A program made the translations under genes and the position numbers. A DNA stretch of 64,000 bases from Sphingomonas changnyeongensis. GTDB lineage: Bacteria > Pseudomonadota > Alphaproteobacteria > Sphingomonadales > Sphingomonadaceae. Shown piece by piece: positions 18,066 to 27,104 of this stretch (the stretch's first letter is position 1; every line of letters starts with the position of its first letter). The notes under the pieces are model-generated. The model searched no databases and was not told the origin of the DNA. It was given only the letters and a program-made list of their open reading frames with translations. The stretch spans positions 1,124,501 through 1,188,500 of the forward strand of contig NZ_CP047895.1 of assembly GCF_009913435.1 (NCBI RefSeq). The letters are read 5' to 3'.

Positions 18066-20306
18066 ATGACCGATGCCGCCGCGCTGCCTGAGCCCATCGA
18101 TGCCCCGTTCGACCGGGCACTGAGCGACCGTTATCTCGTCTATGCGCTGTCGACGATCACGGCGCGGTCGCTGCCGGATCTGCGCGACGGGCTGAAGCCG
18201 GTTCATCGCCGGCTGCTCTGGGCGATGCGGCTGCTGCGGCTCGATCCGGCGGCGGGGTACAAGAAATGCGCGCGCGTCGTCGGGGACGTGATCGGCAAAT
18301 ATCATCCGCATGGCGACCAGTCGGTCTATGACGCGATGGTCCGCCTCGCCCAGACCTTCGCGCTGCGCTATCCGCTGGTCGACGGGCAGGGCAATTTCGG
18401 CAATATCGACGGCGATAACGCCGCCGCCTATCGCTACACCGAGGCGCGGCTGACCCAGGTCGCGATCGACCTGATGGCTGGGCTCGATGAAGGCACGGTC
18501 GATTTCCGCCCGACCTATAATGGCGAGGAGGAAGAGCCGGAGATCATGCCCGGCCTGTTCCCCAATCTGCTCGCCAATGGTGCGAGCGGGATTGCGGTCG
18601 GCATGGCGACATCGATCCCGCCGCACAATGCCGCCGAGCTGATCGACGCCGCCATCCGCCTGATCGACGCGCCCGAAACCGGCACGGCCGAGCTGATGCA
18701 GATCGTGCGCGGCCCGGATTTCCCGACCGGCGGGGTGATTGTCGATGCGCCCGCCGCCATTGCCGAGGCGTATGAGACCGGGCGGGGCGCATTTCGCGTG
18801 CGCGCGCGGTGGGTGAAGGAGGATACCGGGCGCGGCACCTGGGCGGCGGTGGTCACCGAAATCCCCTATGGCGTCCAGAAGGGCAAGCTGATCGAGGAGA
18901 TCGCCCAGCTCATCAACGACAAGAAGCTGCCGATCCTTGAGGATGTGCGCGACGAATCCGATGCCGAGATCCGCATCGTGCTCGAACCGCGCAGCCGCAC
19001 CGTCGATCCCGACATGCTGATGGACAGCCTGTTCCGGTTGACCGCGCTTGAGGCCAAGGTGCCGCTCAACCTCAATGTCCTCGATGCGCAGCGCACGCCG
19101 CGGGTGATGGGGCTGAAGGCGGTGCTCGCCGCCTGGCTTGAGCATCAATTCGGGGTGCTGCGCCGCCGCTCCGAACACCGGCTGGGCCGCATCGATGATC
19201 GGATCGAGCTGCTCGACGGCTATCTGACCGCCTATCTCAACCTCGACCGGGTGATCGAGATCATCCGCACCGAGGATGAGCCCAAGCCGGTGATGATGGC
19301 CGAGTTCGGCCTGACCGACCGCCAGGCCGAGGCGATCCTCAACATGCGGCTGCGCAGCCTGCGCAAGCTGGAGGAAATGGAGATCCGCCGCGAACGCGAC
19401 GCGCTCGATGCCGAACGCGCCGGGCTGGTCGCGCTGCTCGGATCGGATGCGCGCCAGCGCACGCGGATGAAGCGCGACCTGACGGCGCTGCGCGACCGTT
19501 ATGGCCCCGAAACCGCGCTCGGCGCGCGGCGCACCGCGATCGAGGAAGCAGGGCCGGCGCGCGAATATGCGCGCGAAGCGATGATCGAGCGTGAACCGAT
19601 CACCGTCATCCTGTCGCAGCGCGGCTGGATCCGCGCGATGAAGGGGCATGTCGACCTGGCCGCCGCCGAGACGCTCAAGTTCAAGGAGGGTGACGGGCCG
19701 GCCTTTGCCTTCCATGCGCAGACGACCGACAAGATCCTGATCGCGGCTGAAAATGGCCGCTTCTACACGCTGGCCGGGGATCGGCTGCCCGGCGGGCGCG
19801 GCTTTGGCGAGCCGATCGGCCTGATGCTCGACCTGGACGGCGAGACGGGGATTGCCGCCTGTCTGCCCGCCGGCCAGGGGCGGTTGCTGCTGGCCGCATC
19901 CGACGGGCGCGGCTTTGTCGTCAAGGTCGAGGACACGCTGGCTGAAACCCGCAAGGGCAAGCAGCTGGTCAATTTGCGCCCCGGCGCGCGGCTGCGCATC
20001 GTCCACCGCATTGCGGGCGATGCCGATTATGTCGCCGTCATCGGCGACAACCGCAAGCTGGTGGTGTTCCCGCTCGCCGAGCTGCCCGAAATGGGCCGGG
20101 GGCAGGGCGTGACGCTGCAGAAATATCGCGACGGCGGCCTGTCCGATGCGATCGCGCTGCGCTTTGCCGACGGGCTGAGCTGGTCGATGGGCGGCGCGAC
20201 CGGCCGCACCCGCACCGAGCCGGATCTGACGCCGTGGCGCACCGCGCGGGGCGCTGCCGGGCGCATGGCACCCATCGGTTTTCCGCGAGAAAACAGATTT
20301 ACTTAG
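18066..20306 (+). CDS. parC: DNA topoisomerase IV subunit A
   Basis: 746-aa DNA-breakage subunit of topoisomerase IV, which decatenates daughter chromosomes. The N-terminal breakage-reunion domain has SLPDLRDGLKPVHRR, KYHPHGDQSVYDAMVRLAQ and the catalytic Tyr at about 124 (AAAYRYTEARL). A C-terminal pinwheel (residues ~500 on, with GGRGFGEPIGLML-type blades) completes the chain. It lacks the GyrA-box, supporting ParC over GyrA. In the quinolone-contact region the usual Ser80 position is Gln (about 85) and Glu84 is Asp (about 89). The start ATG 18066 matches the family N-terminus; longer upstream reading is antisense-prone noise. Confidence 0.94.
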   Translation: MTDAAALPEPIDAPFDRALSDRYLVYALSTITARSLPDLRDGLKPVHRRLLWAMRLLRLDPAAGYKKCARVVGDVIGKYHPHGDQSVYDAMVRLAQTFALRYPLVDGQGNFGNIDGDNAAAYRYTEARLTQVAIDLMAGLDEGTVDFRPTYNGEEEEPEIMPGLFPNLLANGASGIAVGMATSIPPHNAAELIDAAIRLIDAPETGTAELMQIVRGPDFPTGGVIVDAPAAIAEAYETGRGAFRVRARWVKEDTGRGTWAAVVTEIPYGVQKGKLIEEIAQLINDKKLPILEDVRDESDAEIRIVLEPRSRTVDPDMLMDSLFRLTALEAKVPLNLNVLDAQRTPRVMGLKAVLAAWLEHQFGVLRRRSEHRLGRIDDRIELLDGYLTAYLNLDRVIEIIRTEDEPKPVMMAEFGLTDRQAEAILNMRLRSLRKLEEMEIRRERDALDAERAGLVALLGSDARQRTRMKRDLTALRDRYGPETALGARRTAIEEAGPAREYAREAMIEREPITVILSQRGWIRAMKGHVDLAAAETLKFKEGDGPAFAFHAQTTDKILIAAENGRFYTLAGDRLPGGRGFGEPIGLMLDLDGETGIAACLPAGQGRLLLAASDGRGFVVKVEDTLAETRKGKQLVNLRPGARLRIVHRIAGDADYVAVIGDNRKLVVFPLAELPEMGRGQGVTLQKYRDGGLSDAIALRFADGLSWSMGGATGRTRTEPDLTPWRTARGAAGRMAPIGFPRENRFT

Positions 20307-20345
20307 GGGGCAGCCGCAAAGCCGTCCTTAGCGCCGCATTAACCA

Positions 20346-22103
20346 ATGGCGGCTAGAGCGGGGGCGATGGGGCCAAGCCGGAATATGCACTGCGTTCAGC
20401 CGCTTCCGGCCCCCGCCCGGGCCGAACCGGTGACGCTTACCCTCGATGCCAGCGCGCTACAGCTCGCCCGTGTGCGCGCGCACCTGCTGGAGGCTCTGCC
20501 CGTCGCCGCCGGTGTCATCGGCCGCGACGCCGAGGGGCGGCCCGAGCTGGTTGCCGGCAACACCGCGCTCAGCGCCATCGATCTGGGCGGCGATTGCCCG
20601 CTTGTTGACCGGCCGGGCCTCGCTGATCCGATCCGCACGCTGATTGCGGGCAGCGGCGATGTCATCACCCTCGACTGGGTGGATGGCGACCAGATTACCG
20701 GCCGGCACTACGGCGTGCGGATCGCGCGCATCTTCCAGCTCGATGCCGCCGGGCCGCGCTTCCTGATCACGCTCATCGACCGCACCGCCGAGCGGGCGAC
20801 CGAAAAGAGCCTGAGGCTCGAAATGTTCAACGACAGCCTGACCGGGCTGCTCAACCGCGCCGGCTTTTCCGACCGGCTGGAGGCGGAACTGGCGGATGCG
20901 GTGCCGGGCAGCTTTGCCGTCATCGTCATCGATCTGCTGCGCTTCAGCCGCATCAACGAGTCGATCGGCGCGATTTCGGGCGATGAGCTGCTGATCACCG
21001 TCGCGCGGCGGCTGCTGACCGTGCTGGCGCCGGGGGACGTGATCGCGCGCACCGGCGGGGACGAATTCGGCCTGCTGGTGCGTGTCGGCACGGGCGACGA
21101 TGCCGTGCGCCAGATGGCCGAGCGCATTCACGGCGTGTTCGCCGAGCCATGCCGGCTGTCGGGGCTGGAGATCCGCATCGGCTGCGCCGTCGGCTGCGCG
21201 ATGCTGGAGGAGGATTGCGACGGCGACGAGCTGGTCCGCCGCGCGCAGTTCGCGGTCAAGCGCGCCAAGGCGACCGGACGCACCGAGCTTTACACCCCGC
21301 GCGACTTTCACCGCGCCCGCCGCGCCTTCACCATCGAAACCGCGCTGCGCCGCGCGATCGAGGCCGACCGGCTGCGCCTGCATTTCCAGCCGGTGGTCGA
21401 GCTGGGCACCGGCCGGCTGACCGGGTTCGAGGCGCTGGCGCGCTGGGAAGACAATGGCATCAACATGTCGCCGGCCGAGTTCATTCCGGTGGCCGAACAA
21501 TCGGGGCTGATCGTGCCGCTGGGGCGCTGGGTGCTCGATGCCGCGCTCGCAACGCTCAAGGGCTGGGATGCGCGCGCGGGCCTGACCCAGACGCTGGGTG
21601 TCGCCGTCAATGTCTCGGCGCTGCAGATGGCGCGCGACGATGTCGCCGCGATGGTGGCATCCTCGCTCGCCGCCCATGGGCTTGACGGGCGGCGGCTGAC
21701 GCTGGAGCTGACCGAAAGCTCGATCGTGCAGGATCCGGACGGGGCATCGCGGACGATGCACGATCTGAAGGCGCTGGACACCGTGCTCGCGCTCGATGAT
21801 TTCGGCACCGGCTATTCAAGCCTGGCCTATCTGCAGCGGCTGCCGCTCGACTGTCTGAAGATCGACCGCAGTTTCGTCACCGACATGCTCGCCAACCGGG
21901 ACAATCTGGCGATCGTGCGCGCGGTGCTGTCGCTTGCCCAGGCGCTGGGGCTGCGCACGACGGCAGAGGGGGTGGAAACGCCCGAACTGGCGCGGATGCT
22001 GGCGGCGCTCGGCTGCACCCATGCCCAGGGCTATGTCTATGCCCCGGCCTTGCCGGCGGACGAAGCGCTGTCCTTCGCGCAAAGCTGGTCCAGCCTGGCC
22101 TGA
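20346..22103 (+). CDS. GGDEF-EAL c-di-GMP cyclase/phosphodiesterase with N-terminal PAS-like domain
   Basis: Cytoplasmic protein of up to 585 aa. An N-terminal PAS-like region (about 40-150) is followed by a GGDEF domain with the intact motif GGDEF at 237-241, and an EAL domain with FEALARW, NVSALQM, ELTESSI, DDFGTGYSSL, LKIDRSF and EGVET all present. Both activities could therefore be functional. The RxxD inhibitory site upstream of GGDEF is absent (APGD), so product inhibition is unlikely. No membrane segment is seen. The start is uncertain: ATGs at 20346, 20367 and 20385 are all possible. It follows parC by 39 bases and may be read through from it. Confidence 0.88.
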   Translation: MAARAGAMGPSRNMHCVQPLPAPARAEPVTLTLDASALQLARVRAHLLEALPVAAGVIGRDAEGRPELVAGNTALSAIDLGGDCPLVDRPGLADPIRTLIAGSGDVITLDWVDGDQITGRHYGVRIARIFQLDAAGPRFLITLIDRTAERATEKSLRLEMFNDSLTGLLNRAGFSDRLEAELADAVPGSFAVIVIDLLRFSRINESIGAISGDELLITVARRLLTVLAPGDVIARTGGDEFGLLVRVGTGDDAVRQMAERIHGVFAEPCRLSGLEIRIGCAVGCAMLEEDCDGDELVRRAQFAVKRAKATGRTELYTPRDFHRARRAFTIETALRRAIEADRLRLHFQPVVELGTGRLTGFEALARWEDNGINMSPAEFIPVAEQSGLIVPLGRWVLDAALATLKGWDARAGLTQTLGVAVNVSALQMARDDVAAMVASSLAAHGLDGRRLTLELTESSIVQDPDGASRTMHDLKALDTVLALDDFGTGYSSLAYLQRLPLDCLKIDRSFVTDMLANRDNLAIVRAVLSLAQALGLRTTAEGVETPELARMLAALGCTHAQGYVYAPALPADEALSFAQSWSSLA

Positions 22104-22104
22104 T

Positions 22105-23370
22105 TCACCGCTCCAGCTTGATCCGGCCCGCGACCTGATCAGCGATCGCCCGCGCCCGCGCGGCATCCGGAAAATCCTCGTCCAGCCACAGCGTCTCGAC
22201 CTCGCGCAGCGCGCGGGCGACCACCGGCCCGGCATCCAGCCCGCGCGCGACCAGATCGCCGCCCGACACCGGCAGCCGGGGCGGCGTCCAGCCGCTGAGT
22301 GCCGCTGCATCGGCCGCGCGCCCGGCAAGCAGCAGCCGGTCGGTCGCCCCGCCGCTGCCCAGCCGATAAGCGAGGATGCGCGGCCGCGCCTCCGCATCCA
22401 TCGCCAGCGCCGCGCCCAGCCGCTTGCGGACGGCGTTCGACAGCTTCAGCCGCGCGGCGATCAGGTCGGCGCGCGCGGCATCCGGCGGCAGCAGCGCGGC
22501 GAGGCGGCGGACCGCGTCCCCGGCGATCCCGGCTGCATCCTCGGCGGCGATCAGCGCCTCAAGCCGCGCCGCGCCATCGGCATCGATTTCGGGCAGCACC
22601 GGGCGGAGCACGCCGCCCTCGATCATCGCGCGGATCGCCCCGGCCGGCCGCGCGCCGCCCAGCAGCTTCATCAGTTCATCGGCGATGCGTTCGCGCGACA
22701 GCGCCATCAGGTCGTTCGCCCGCGCCGTGCAGGCGGCATAGGCTTCGGCATCGGGCAGCCCGCGCCCGAACCGGGCATGGAAACGGAAGAAGCGCAGGAT
22801 GCGCAGATGATCCTCGGCAATCCGCGCGCGCGCATCGCCGATGAAGCGCACCCGGCCCGCCGCCAGATCGGCGAGGCCGCCGAAATAATCATGCACCGCG
22901 CCGGTGACGGGATTGGCCGACAGCGCATTGATCGTGAAGTCGCGCCGGGCGGCATCCTCGCGCCAGTCATCGGTAAAGGCGATGGTCGCCCGCCGCCCGT
23001 CGGTCGTGACGTCGCGGCGCAGCGTCGTCACCTCGACCCCCTTGCCGCCGATCACCACCCCGACGGTGCCGTGCTGCAGGCCCGACGCGCTCGACCAGAC
23101 CGACAGGCCGGCGGCCTCGGCACGGGCGATCACCTCAGCCGGGGGCAGGGCGGTCGCGATGTCGAGATCGCCGGGCGGCGTTCCGGCCAGCGCGTCGCGC
23201 ACCCAGCCGCCGACATAGCGCGCCTGCCCGTCCGCGCCGCCCAATGCCGCCATCAGCCGCGCCAGCCCGTCCGCGTCCCAGCCGGCCGGGGGCAGATCTA
23301 CCCGCGCAGCCGCCGCCCCAGATTGACCAGCATCGCCGCCGTCGCGCCCCAGATCCGCCGTTCCTGCCAT
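22105..23370 (-). CDS. cca: CCA tRNA nucleotidyltransferase (class II)
   Basis: Adds or repairs the 3' CCA end of tRNAs. It has the class II signatures RYVGGWVRDALAG (GG-xx-RD), GDLDIAT (metal-binding DxD), RRDFTINAL and the ERIADELMKLL neck region, about 420 aa. The N-terminus is hard to place: the conserved part begins at about RVDLPPAGWD just after the upstream stop (23298), but no ATG or GTG lies there. I give ATG 23370, which implies a 73-bp overlap with the NUDIX gene. A rare start codon nearer 23300 is possible. It is the third gene of the operon DUF1285, NUDIX, CCA transferase. Confidence 0.88.
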   Translation of the reverse strand: MAGTADLGRDGGDAGQSGAAAARVDLPPAGWDADGLARLMAALGGADGQARYVGGWVRDALAGTPPGDLDIATALPPAEVIARAEAAGLSVWSSASGLQHGTVGVVIGGKGVEVTTLRRDVTTDGRRATIAFTDDWREDAARRDFTINALSANPVTGAVHDYFGGLADLAAGRVRFIGDARARIAEDHLRILRFFRFHARFGRGLPDAEAYAACTARANDLMALSRERIADELMKLLGGARPAGAIRAMIEGGVLRPVLPEIDADGAARLEALIAAEDAAGIAGDAVRRLAALLPPDAARADLIAARLKLSNAVRKRLGAALAMDAEARPRILAYRLGSGGATDRLLLAGRAADAAALSGWTPPRLPVSGGDLVARGLDAGPVVARALREVETLWLDEDFPDAARARAIADQVAGRIKLER

Positions 23371-23891
23371 GGGATCTCCCAGTAGCGCCGCCGCGCGCCT
23401 TGCCAATCCATCTCGCGCTCGAACTGGTTGCCGGGATCGATCAGATGATCGAGCGGGACCTCGAACCAGTCGGCGACCTCCGCCTCCGCCGGGGTCAGCG
23501 GCAGATCGGGCGGCACGACGCCCAGCACCGGCACGACATGATAGCCGGTGACGGTCACATAGGGATCGATCGCGCCGACAAGGCTCACCCGGTCGGGCGG
23601 CAGCGCGATTTCCTCATGCGCCTCGCGCAGTGCGGCGGTCACCACATCCTCGCCGGGATCGATCCGGCCGCCGGGAAAGGCGATCTGCCCGGCATGGCGG
23701 CGCAGCGCGGCGTTGCGCTCGGTCAGGATCACGCCCGGCCGGGCGCGGTTGGTCACCGCGATCAGCACCGCGGCGGGGTGGACAGGCGCGCCGGTGTCGC
23801 GGTCGGCGGGCAGGCCGTCGCCGGCGATTGTCGCCCCGGCTGCCGGGCGGGCAAGCGCGGCGGCGAGTTCGCGCGCGAGCGGCGGCGTCAC
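23298..23891 (-). CDS. CoA pyrophosphatase (NUDIX hydrolase)
   Basis: 197-aa NUDIX enzyme of the CoA diphosphatase subfamily, which cleaves CoA or its derivatives to 4'-phosphopantetheine and 3',5'-ADP. It shows the subfamily motif TERNAALRRHAGQIAFPGG directly followed by the NUDIX box (GGRIDPGEDVVTAALREAHE, then EIAL) with its Glu metal ligands. The start GTG 23891 overlaps the DUF1285 stop (GTGA). An ATG farther upstream would lie deep inside that gene. It overlaps the CCA transferase gene at its 3' end. Confidence 0.9.
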   Translation of the reverse strand: MTPPLARELAAALARPAAGATIAGDGLPADRDTGAPVHPAAVLIAVTNRARPGVILTERNAALRRHAGQIAFPGGRIDPGEDVVTAALREAHEEIALPPDRVSLVGAIDPYVTVTGYHVVPVLGVVPPDLPLTPAEAEVADWFEVPLDHLIDPGNQFEREMDWQGARRRYWEIPWQERRIWGATAAMLVNLGRRLRG

Positions 23892-24472
23892 GCGGCAGCG
23901 GCGAACGGGAAAAAGGCGCCGTCGCTCCACAGGCCGGGCGGGTCGCCACCCTCGTTGCCAGCCTCGTCTATCGCCCAGCCGGCCAGTTCGTAATAGGCCG
24001 GGCGGGCGACCAGCGCGTCAAGGCCGGGGCGCACCGCCAGATAGGGGTGCGGCCCGTCCGCCCGCTCGACGAGTCTGAGCGGATGCGCCGGCCCGGCGAC
24101 GATCAGATCGCCGGTGTTGAGGCGAAAGGCGAGGCGGCGGTCGCGCCCCGTGCCCTCGCTTGCCACCTCGACCGCGATGAACGGCGCATCCTCGACCGCG
24201 ATGTCGAGCTTTTCAACCGGCGTCACAAGCACATAGCCGCCATCCGGCTCGCGCCGCAGGATGGTCGAAAACAGCCTGACCATCGCCGGCCGGCCGATCG
24301 GCGAACCCTGATGATACCAGGTGCCGTCGCGCGCGATGCGCATCTCGCTGTCACCGCAATGCGGCGGGTTCCAGCTGGCGACCGGGGGCAGTTTCGCCTC
24401 TGCGGCCAGCCGGGCGATATCGGCCAGCGACAGGCGGGACAGATCGGCGGGAAGATCGGACATGTCGGCCAT
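23888..24472 (-). CDS. DUF1285 family protein
   Basis: Conserved alphaproteobacterial protein of 194 aa with no established function. Recognisable by SWNPPHCGDSEMRIARDGTW, YHQGSPIGRPAMVRLFSTIL and VTPVEKLDIAVEDAPFIAVE. No signal peptide or membrane segment, so cytoplasmic. It leads the operon with CoA pyrophosphatase and CCA transferase, an arrangement common in the class. ATG 24472 is the preferred start; a GTG lies two codons upstream and another ATG three codons downstream. Confidence 0.85.
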   Translation of the reverse strand: MADMSDLPADLSRLSLADIARLAAEAKLPPVASWNPPHCGDSEMRIARDGTWYHQGSPIGRPAMVRLFSTILRREPDGGYVLVTPVEKLDIAVEDAPFIAVEVASEGTGRDRRLAFRLNTGDLIVAGPAHPLRLVERADGPHPYLAVRPGLDALVARPAYYELAGWAIDEAGNEGGDPPGLWSDGAFFPFAAAA

Positions 24473-24537
24473 CACCACCCCAAGATAGGGCTTTGGCGCG
24501 GCTGCGCCAGCCTGTTGCGCGGCTGGGCGGCGGCTGT

Positions 24538-25113
24538 TCAGGCCGCGGCGGAGTTTGCGGGCCGTATCGCCGCGCGCAGATCCCCGGTCGCCGGGTAATC
24601 GGTCTTCAGCCGTGCCAGCAGCCGGCGCTGTTCATAGGGGCCGTCGATCCGCCAGCCCGTGGCCGGGGCGGCGGCAAAGCCGAACCGGCCATAATATTCC
24701 GGGTCGCCGATCATCATCATCCCGGTCCAAGGCCCGGCGGCGAACGCATCGACGAGCGCTGCCATCAGCGCCTTGCCGATGCCCAGCCCCTGCTGCGCGG
24801 GGGCGACGGCGACCGGACCGACCATCACCAGCGGCCACGCACCCTCGCCCGGCACCGCCAGCTCGACCGGCCAGCTTTGCAGGCTGCCGGCCAGCTGCCC
24901 GTCGATCCACGCGGCAAAGCTGAGCGGTTCGATGGCCATGCTGCCGGTGCGCAGCCGATAGGCGGTGCGCCCATGGCGGTCGGTGCCGAACGCGGCATCG
25001 AGCAGCGTCTCGATCGCGACCGGATCGGCATCGGCAAGCGGGCTGAGCGTGAACACGGGCGGCGGCGTCCTGAACGGGGGTTGGCGCAAACGGGAATGGG
25101 CTCCAACGGGCAT
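24538..25113 (-). CDS. GNAT-family N-acetyltransferase
   Basis: 191-aa acetyltransferase of the GNAT fold, similar in layout to YhbS-type proteins. The acetyl-CoA pyrophosphate loop is VGPVAVAPAQQGLGIGKALM (pattern Q/R-x-x-G-x-G/A), followed by MMMIGDPEYYGRFGF, a motif typical of the YhbS-like group. Substrate unknown. The N-terminal ~20 residues before FTLSPLADAD may not be translated; a start closer to that point has no good codon. It is divergent from the GST gene. Confidence 0.82.
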   Translation of the reverse strand: MPVGAHSRLRQPPFRTPPPVFTLSPLADADPVAIETLLDAAFGTDRHGRTAYRLRTGSMAIEPLSFAAWIDGQLAGSLQSWPVELAVPGEGAWPLVMVGPVAVAPAQQGLGIGKALMAALVDAFAAGPWTGMMMIGDPEYYGRFGFAAAPATGWRIDGPYEQRRLLARLKTDYPATGDLRAAIRPANSAAA

Positions 25114-25186
25114 GGACGCCCGGCGCGCGGCGCTTTAACGCCAAATGCGCAGAATGGAAGCGGCAAGCGCGGCGCGGGGAGGGACG

Positions 25187-25834
25187 ATGAAACTCTATGA
25201 TGCCGGATGGGCGCCCAGCCCCAGGCGCGTGCGGATGTTTCTTACTGAAAAGGGCGTGGATCTTGCCGCTGCGGGCATCGAACGCGTGACCGTCGATCTG
25301 GGCGCGGGCGGGCAGTTCGATCCCGATTTCCTGCGCATCAACCCGCGCGGCACCGTGCCGGTGCTGGTGCTCGACAATGGCCTGGCGATTGCCGATTCGG
25401 TCGCCATCTGCCGCTATTTCGAGGCGCTGCATCCCGAACCCTGCCTGTTCGGCGCGACCCCGATCGACCAGGCGGCGACCGAGGAATGGACGCGCATCGT
25501 TGAGCATGAGGGCTATGCCGCCGTCGTCTATGCGTTCCGCAACCGTTCGCGGGCGATGGTGGGCCGGGCGCTTGCCGGCCGCTGGCCCGAAATGCCGCAA
25601 ATCCCCGAGCTGGTCGCGCGCGGTCAGGCGATGTGGGGCTGTTTCATCGACCGGCTGGAGGCGCGGCTTGCCGACCGGATGTGGCTGGCGACCGATGCGT
25701 TCGGCTTTGCCGATCTGAGCGCGTTCGTCACGCTCGACTTTGCGGTCGCGACGCGGCTGTCGGACGGGGCGTTCCCGCCCGCCATCGCCCGCTGGCATGC
25801 CGCCATCGCCGCGCGCGAGTCGGCTGGCGCATGA
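25187..25834 (+). CDS. Glutathione S-transferase
   Basis: 215-aa cytosolic GST. The thioredoxin-like N-terminal domain has Ser in the active-site position (GWAPSPRRVRMFL), the cis-Pro loop NPRGTVPVLVLDNG and the glutathione gamma-Glu contact IADSVAICRYFE. An all-helical C-terminal domain follows, with the GFADLSAFV capping-box region. The start ATG 25187 follows GGGAGGG. It conjugates or reduces electrophiles with glutathione; the substrate is unknown. Its stop lies inside a short tandem duplication that separates it from the SDR gene. Confidence 0.88.
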   Translation: MKLYDAGWAPSPRRVRMFLTEKGVDLAAAGIERVTVDLGAGGQFDPDFLRINPRGTVPVLVLDNGLAIADSVAICRYFEALHPEPCLFGATPIDQAATEEWTRIVEHEGYAAVVYAFRNRSRAMVGRALAGRWPEMPQIPELVARGQAMWGCFIDRLEARLADRMWLATDAFGFADLSAFVTLDFAVATRLSDGAFPPAIARWHAAIAARESAGA

Positions 25835-25857
25835 CCGGGGTTGGCGCATGACCGGGG
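25825..25857. repeat. 17-bp tandem duplication carrying the SDR start codon
   Basis: TGGCGCATGACCGGGG is present at 25825-25840 and again at 25842-25857 (period 17). The first copy holds an ATG overlapping the GST stop, but it now opens only a six-codon peptide; the second copy holds the ATG actually in frame with the SDR. Confidence 0.9.
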
Positions 25858-26648
25858 CCGGAGCACAGCCGCGCGCCCCGCGCGGGCGCACCGCGATCGT
25901 CACCGGCGGCGCGCGCCGCATCGGCGCGGCGATCGTCCGGGCGCTGGCCGCCGATGGCTGGCATGTCGTCATCCATTACAACAGCTCCGCCGCCGAGGCC
26001 GAGGCGCTGGCGGCGGAGCTGGGCGGCACCGCCATCGGTGCCGATCTCGCCGCCCCCGATGCCGGGCAGCGGGTGATGGCGGCGCTCGACGGGGCCCCGC
26101 CGCCCGGTCTGCTGGTCAACAGTGCCGCCGGGTTCGATCTGGACGGGTTCGACGATTTCACGGCGGAAGGCTGGGACCGGCATATGGCGATCAACGCCCG
26201 TGCGCCGGTGCTGCTGGCGCGCGCCTTTGCCGATGCGGTGGCGGCCTCTGCAGTCACGGATGCGCTGGTCGTCAATCTGCTCGACGCCAAACTTGTCCAG
26301 CCCAATCCCGATTTCTTCAGCTATTCGGTATCCAAGTTCGCGCTTGCCGGGGCGATGGAACTGGTCGCGCGGCTGCTTGCCCCCCGCGGCGTGCGCGTGT
26401 GCGGGATCGCCCCCGCCGTCACGCTGGTCTCAGGTCCGCAGAGCGGGGAGAATTTCGACCAGGTTCACCGGCTCAACCCGCTCGGGCGGGGCGTCAGCCC
26501 TGACGACATTGTCGGCGCGCTGCGGTTTCTGGTCGATTCGCCGGCCATCACCGGCCAGACCATCGTCATCGACGCGGGGCAGCGTTTTTATGGGCTGCCC
26601 CGCGACGTTCAGTTTCTGGATGACGCTTATTTGACGGTCTTCAGATAA
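25848..26648 (+). CDS. Short-chain dehydrogenase/reductase, pteridine-reductase-like
   Basis: 266-aa SDR enzyme. The cofactor loop TGGARRIGAAIVRAL has an Arg pair in the TGxxxRxG arrangement seen in NADPH-dependent pteridine reductases (FolM/PTR1). The catalytic segment is YSVSKFAL (Tyr-x-x-x-Lys), and the preceding position reads NLLDAK instead of the usual Ser motif, again a PTR1/FolM trait. A role in reducing dihydromonapterin or dihydrofolate is an inference. The start ATG 25848 is in the second copy of a 17-bp duplication. The 3' end overlaps the convergent cytochrome c gene by 22 bp. Confidence 0.82.
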   Translation: MTGAGAQPRAPRGRTAIVTGGARRIGAAIVRALAADGWHVVIHYNSSAAEAEALAAELGGTAIGADLAAPDAGQRVMAALDGAPPPGLLVNSAAGFDLDGFDDFTAEGWDRHMAINARAPVLLARAFADAVAASAVTDALVVNLLDAKLVQPNPDFFSYSVSKFALAGAMELVARLLAPRGVRVCGIAPAVTLVSGPQSGENFDQVHRLNPLGRGVSPDDIVGALRFLVDSPAITGQTIVIDAGQRFYGLPRDVQFLDDAYLTVFR

Positions 26649-26980
26649 GCGATCAGCTTGGCGCGCTTGGCGGCATCGGGAATGCCGGCAAAGGCCATCT
26701 TGGTGCCCGGCACATGCTTGCGCGGGTTGGTCAGGTAAAGGTCGAGTTCCTTTTCGGTCCACACGCCGGGCTTGCCCTTCATCGCGGCCGAATAGCTGTA
26801 GCCGGCGACCGAGGCGCGTTTGCGGCCAACGATCCCCGCCAGATGCGGGCCGATTTTGTTCTGGCCGGCTTTGACCGAATGGCACACCGCACATTGCACG
26901 AAGTTCGGGTTGGTTTGCGCCTGGGCGGCACCGGCCATGCCCAGCATCATGATACCCAGTCCGAAGGCCATTCCACGCAT
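26627..26980 (-). CDS. Class I cytochrome c (cytochrome c2/c552-like)
   Basis: 117-aa periplasmic electron carrier. A signal peptide (MAFGLGIMMLGMAGAAQAQ) precedes the single haem site C30-x-x-C33-H34 (CAVCH). The axial Met is at about 95 (GTKMAFAG), and GPHLAGIVGRKRASVAGYSYS is the standard c2-type segment. ATG 26980 follows GGAG by eight bases. It probably carries electrons between the bc1 complex and an oxidase. Convergent with the SDR gene, whose last codons it overlaps. Confidence 0.92.
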   Translation of the reverse strand: MRGMAFGLGIMMLGMAGAAQAQTNPNFVQCAVCHSVKAGQNKIGPHLAGIVGRKRASVAGYSYSAAMKGKPGVWTEKELDLYLTNPRKHVPGTKMAFAGIPDAAKRAKLIAYLKTVK

Positions 26981-27104
26981 TTCGGTCTCCTGTCTGTCAG
27001 CCGCCTTTTGGAGGGGAGGGGGCGGCTGCCAAGCGCAATATGCCCGAAGGGCCTGTTTGCGCAACTCCCCGGCAGCGATAAGCTGGCCGAAGGGGGATAT
27101 CGCC

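Noticed and set aside
17286..20006. A 906-codon open frame on the minus strand opposite parC
   Set aside because: It is the antisense shadow of a fully conserved parC in a very GC-rich genome; its composition (Arg, Ala, Gly, Asp, Gln rich, no motifs) is typical of such shadows.
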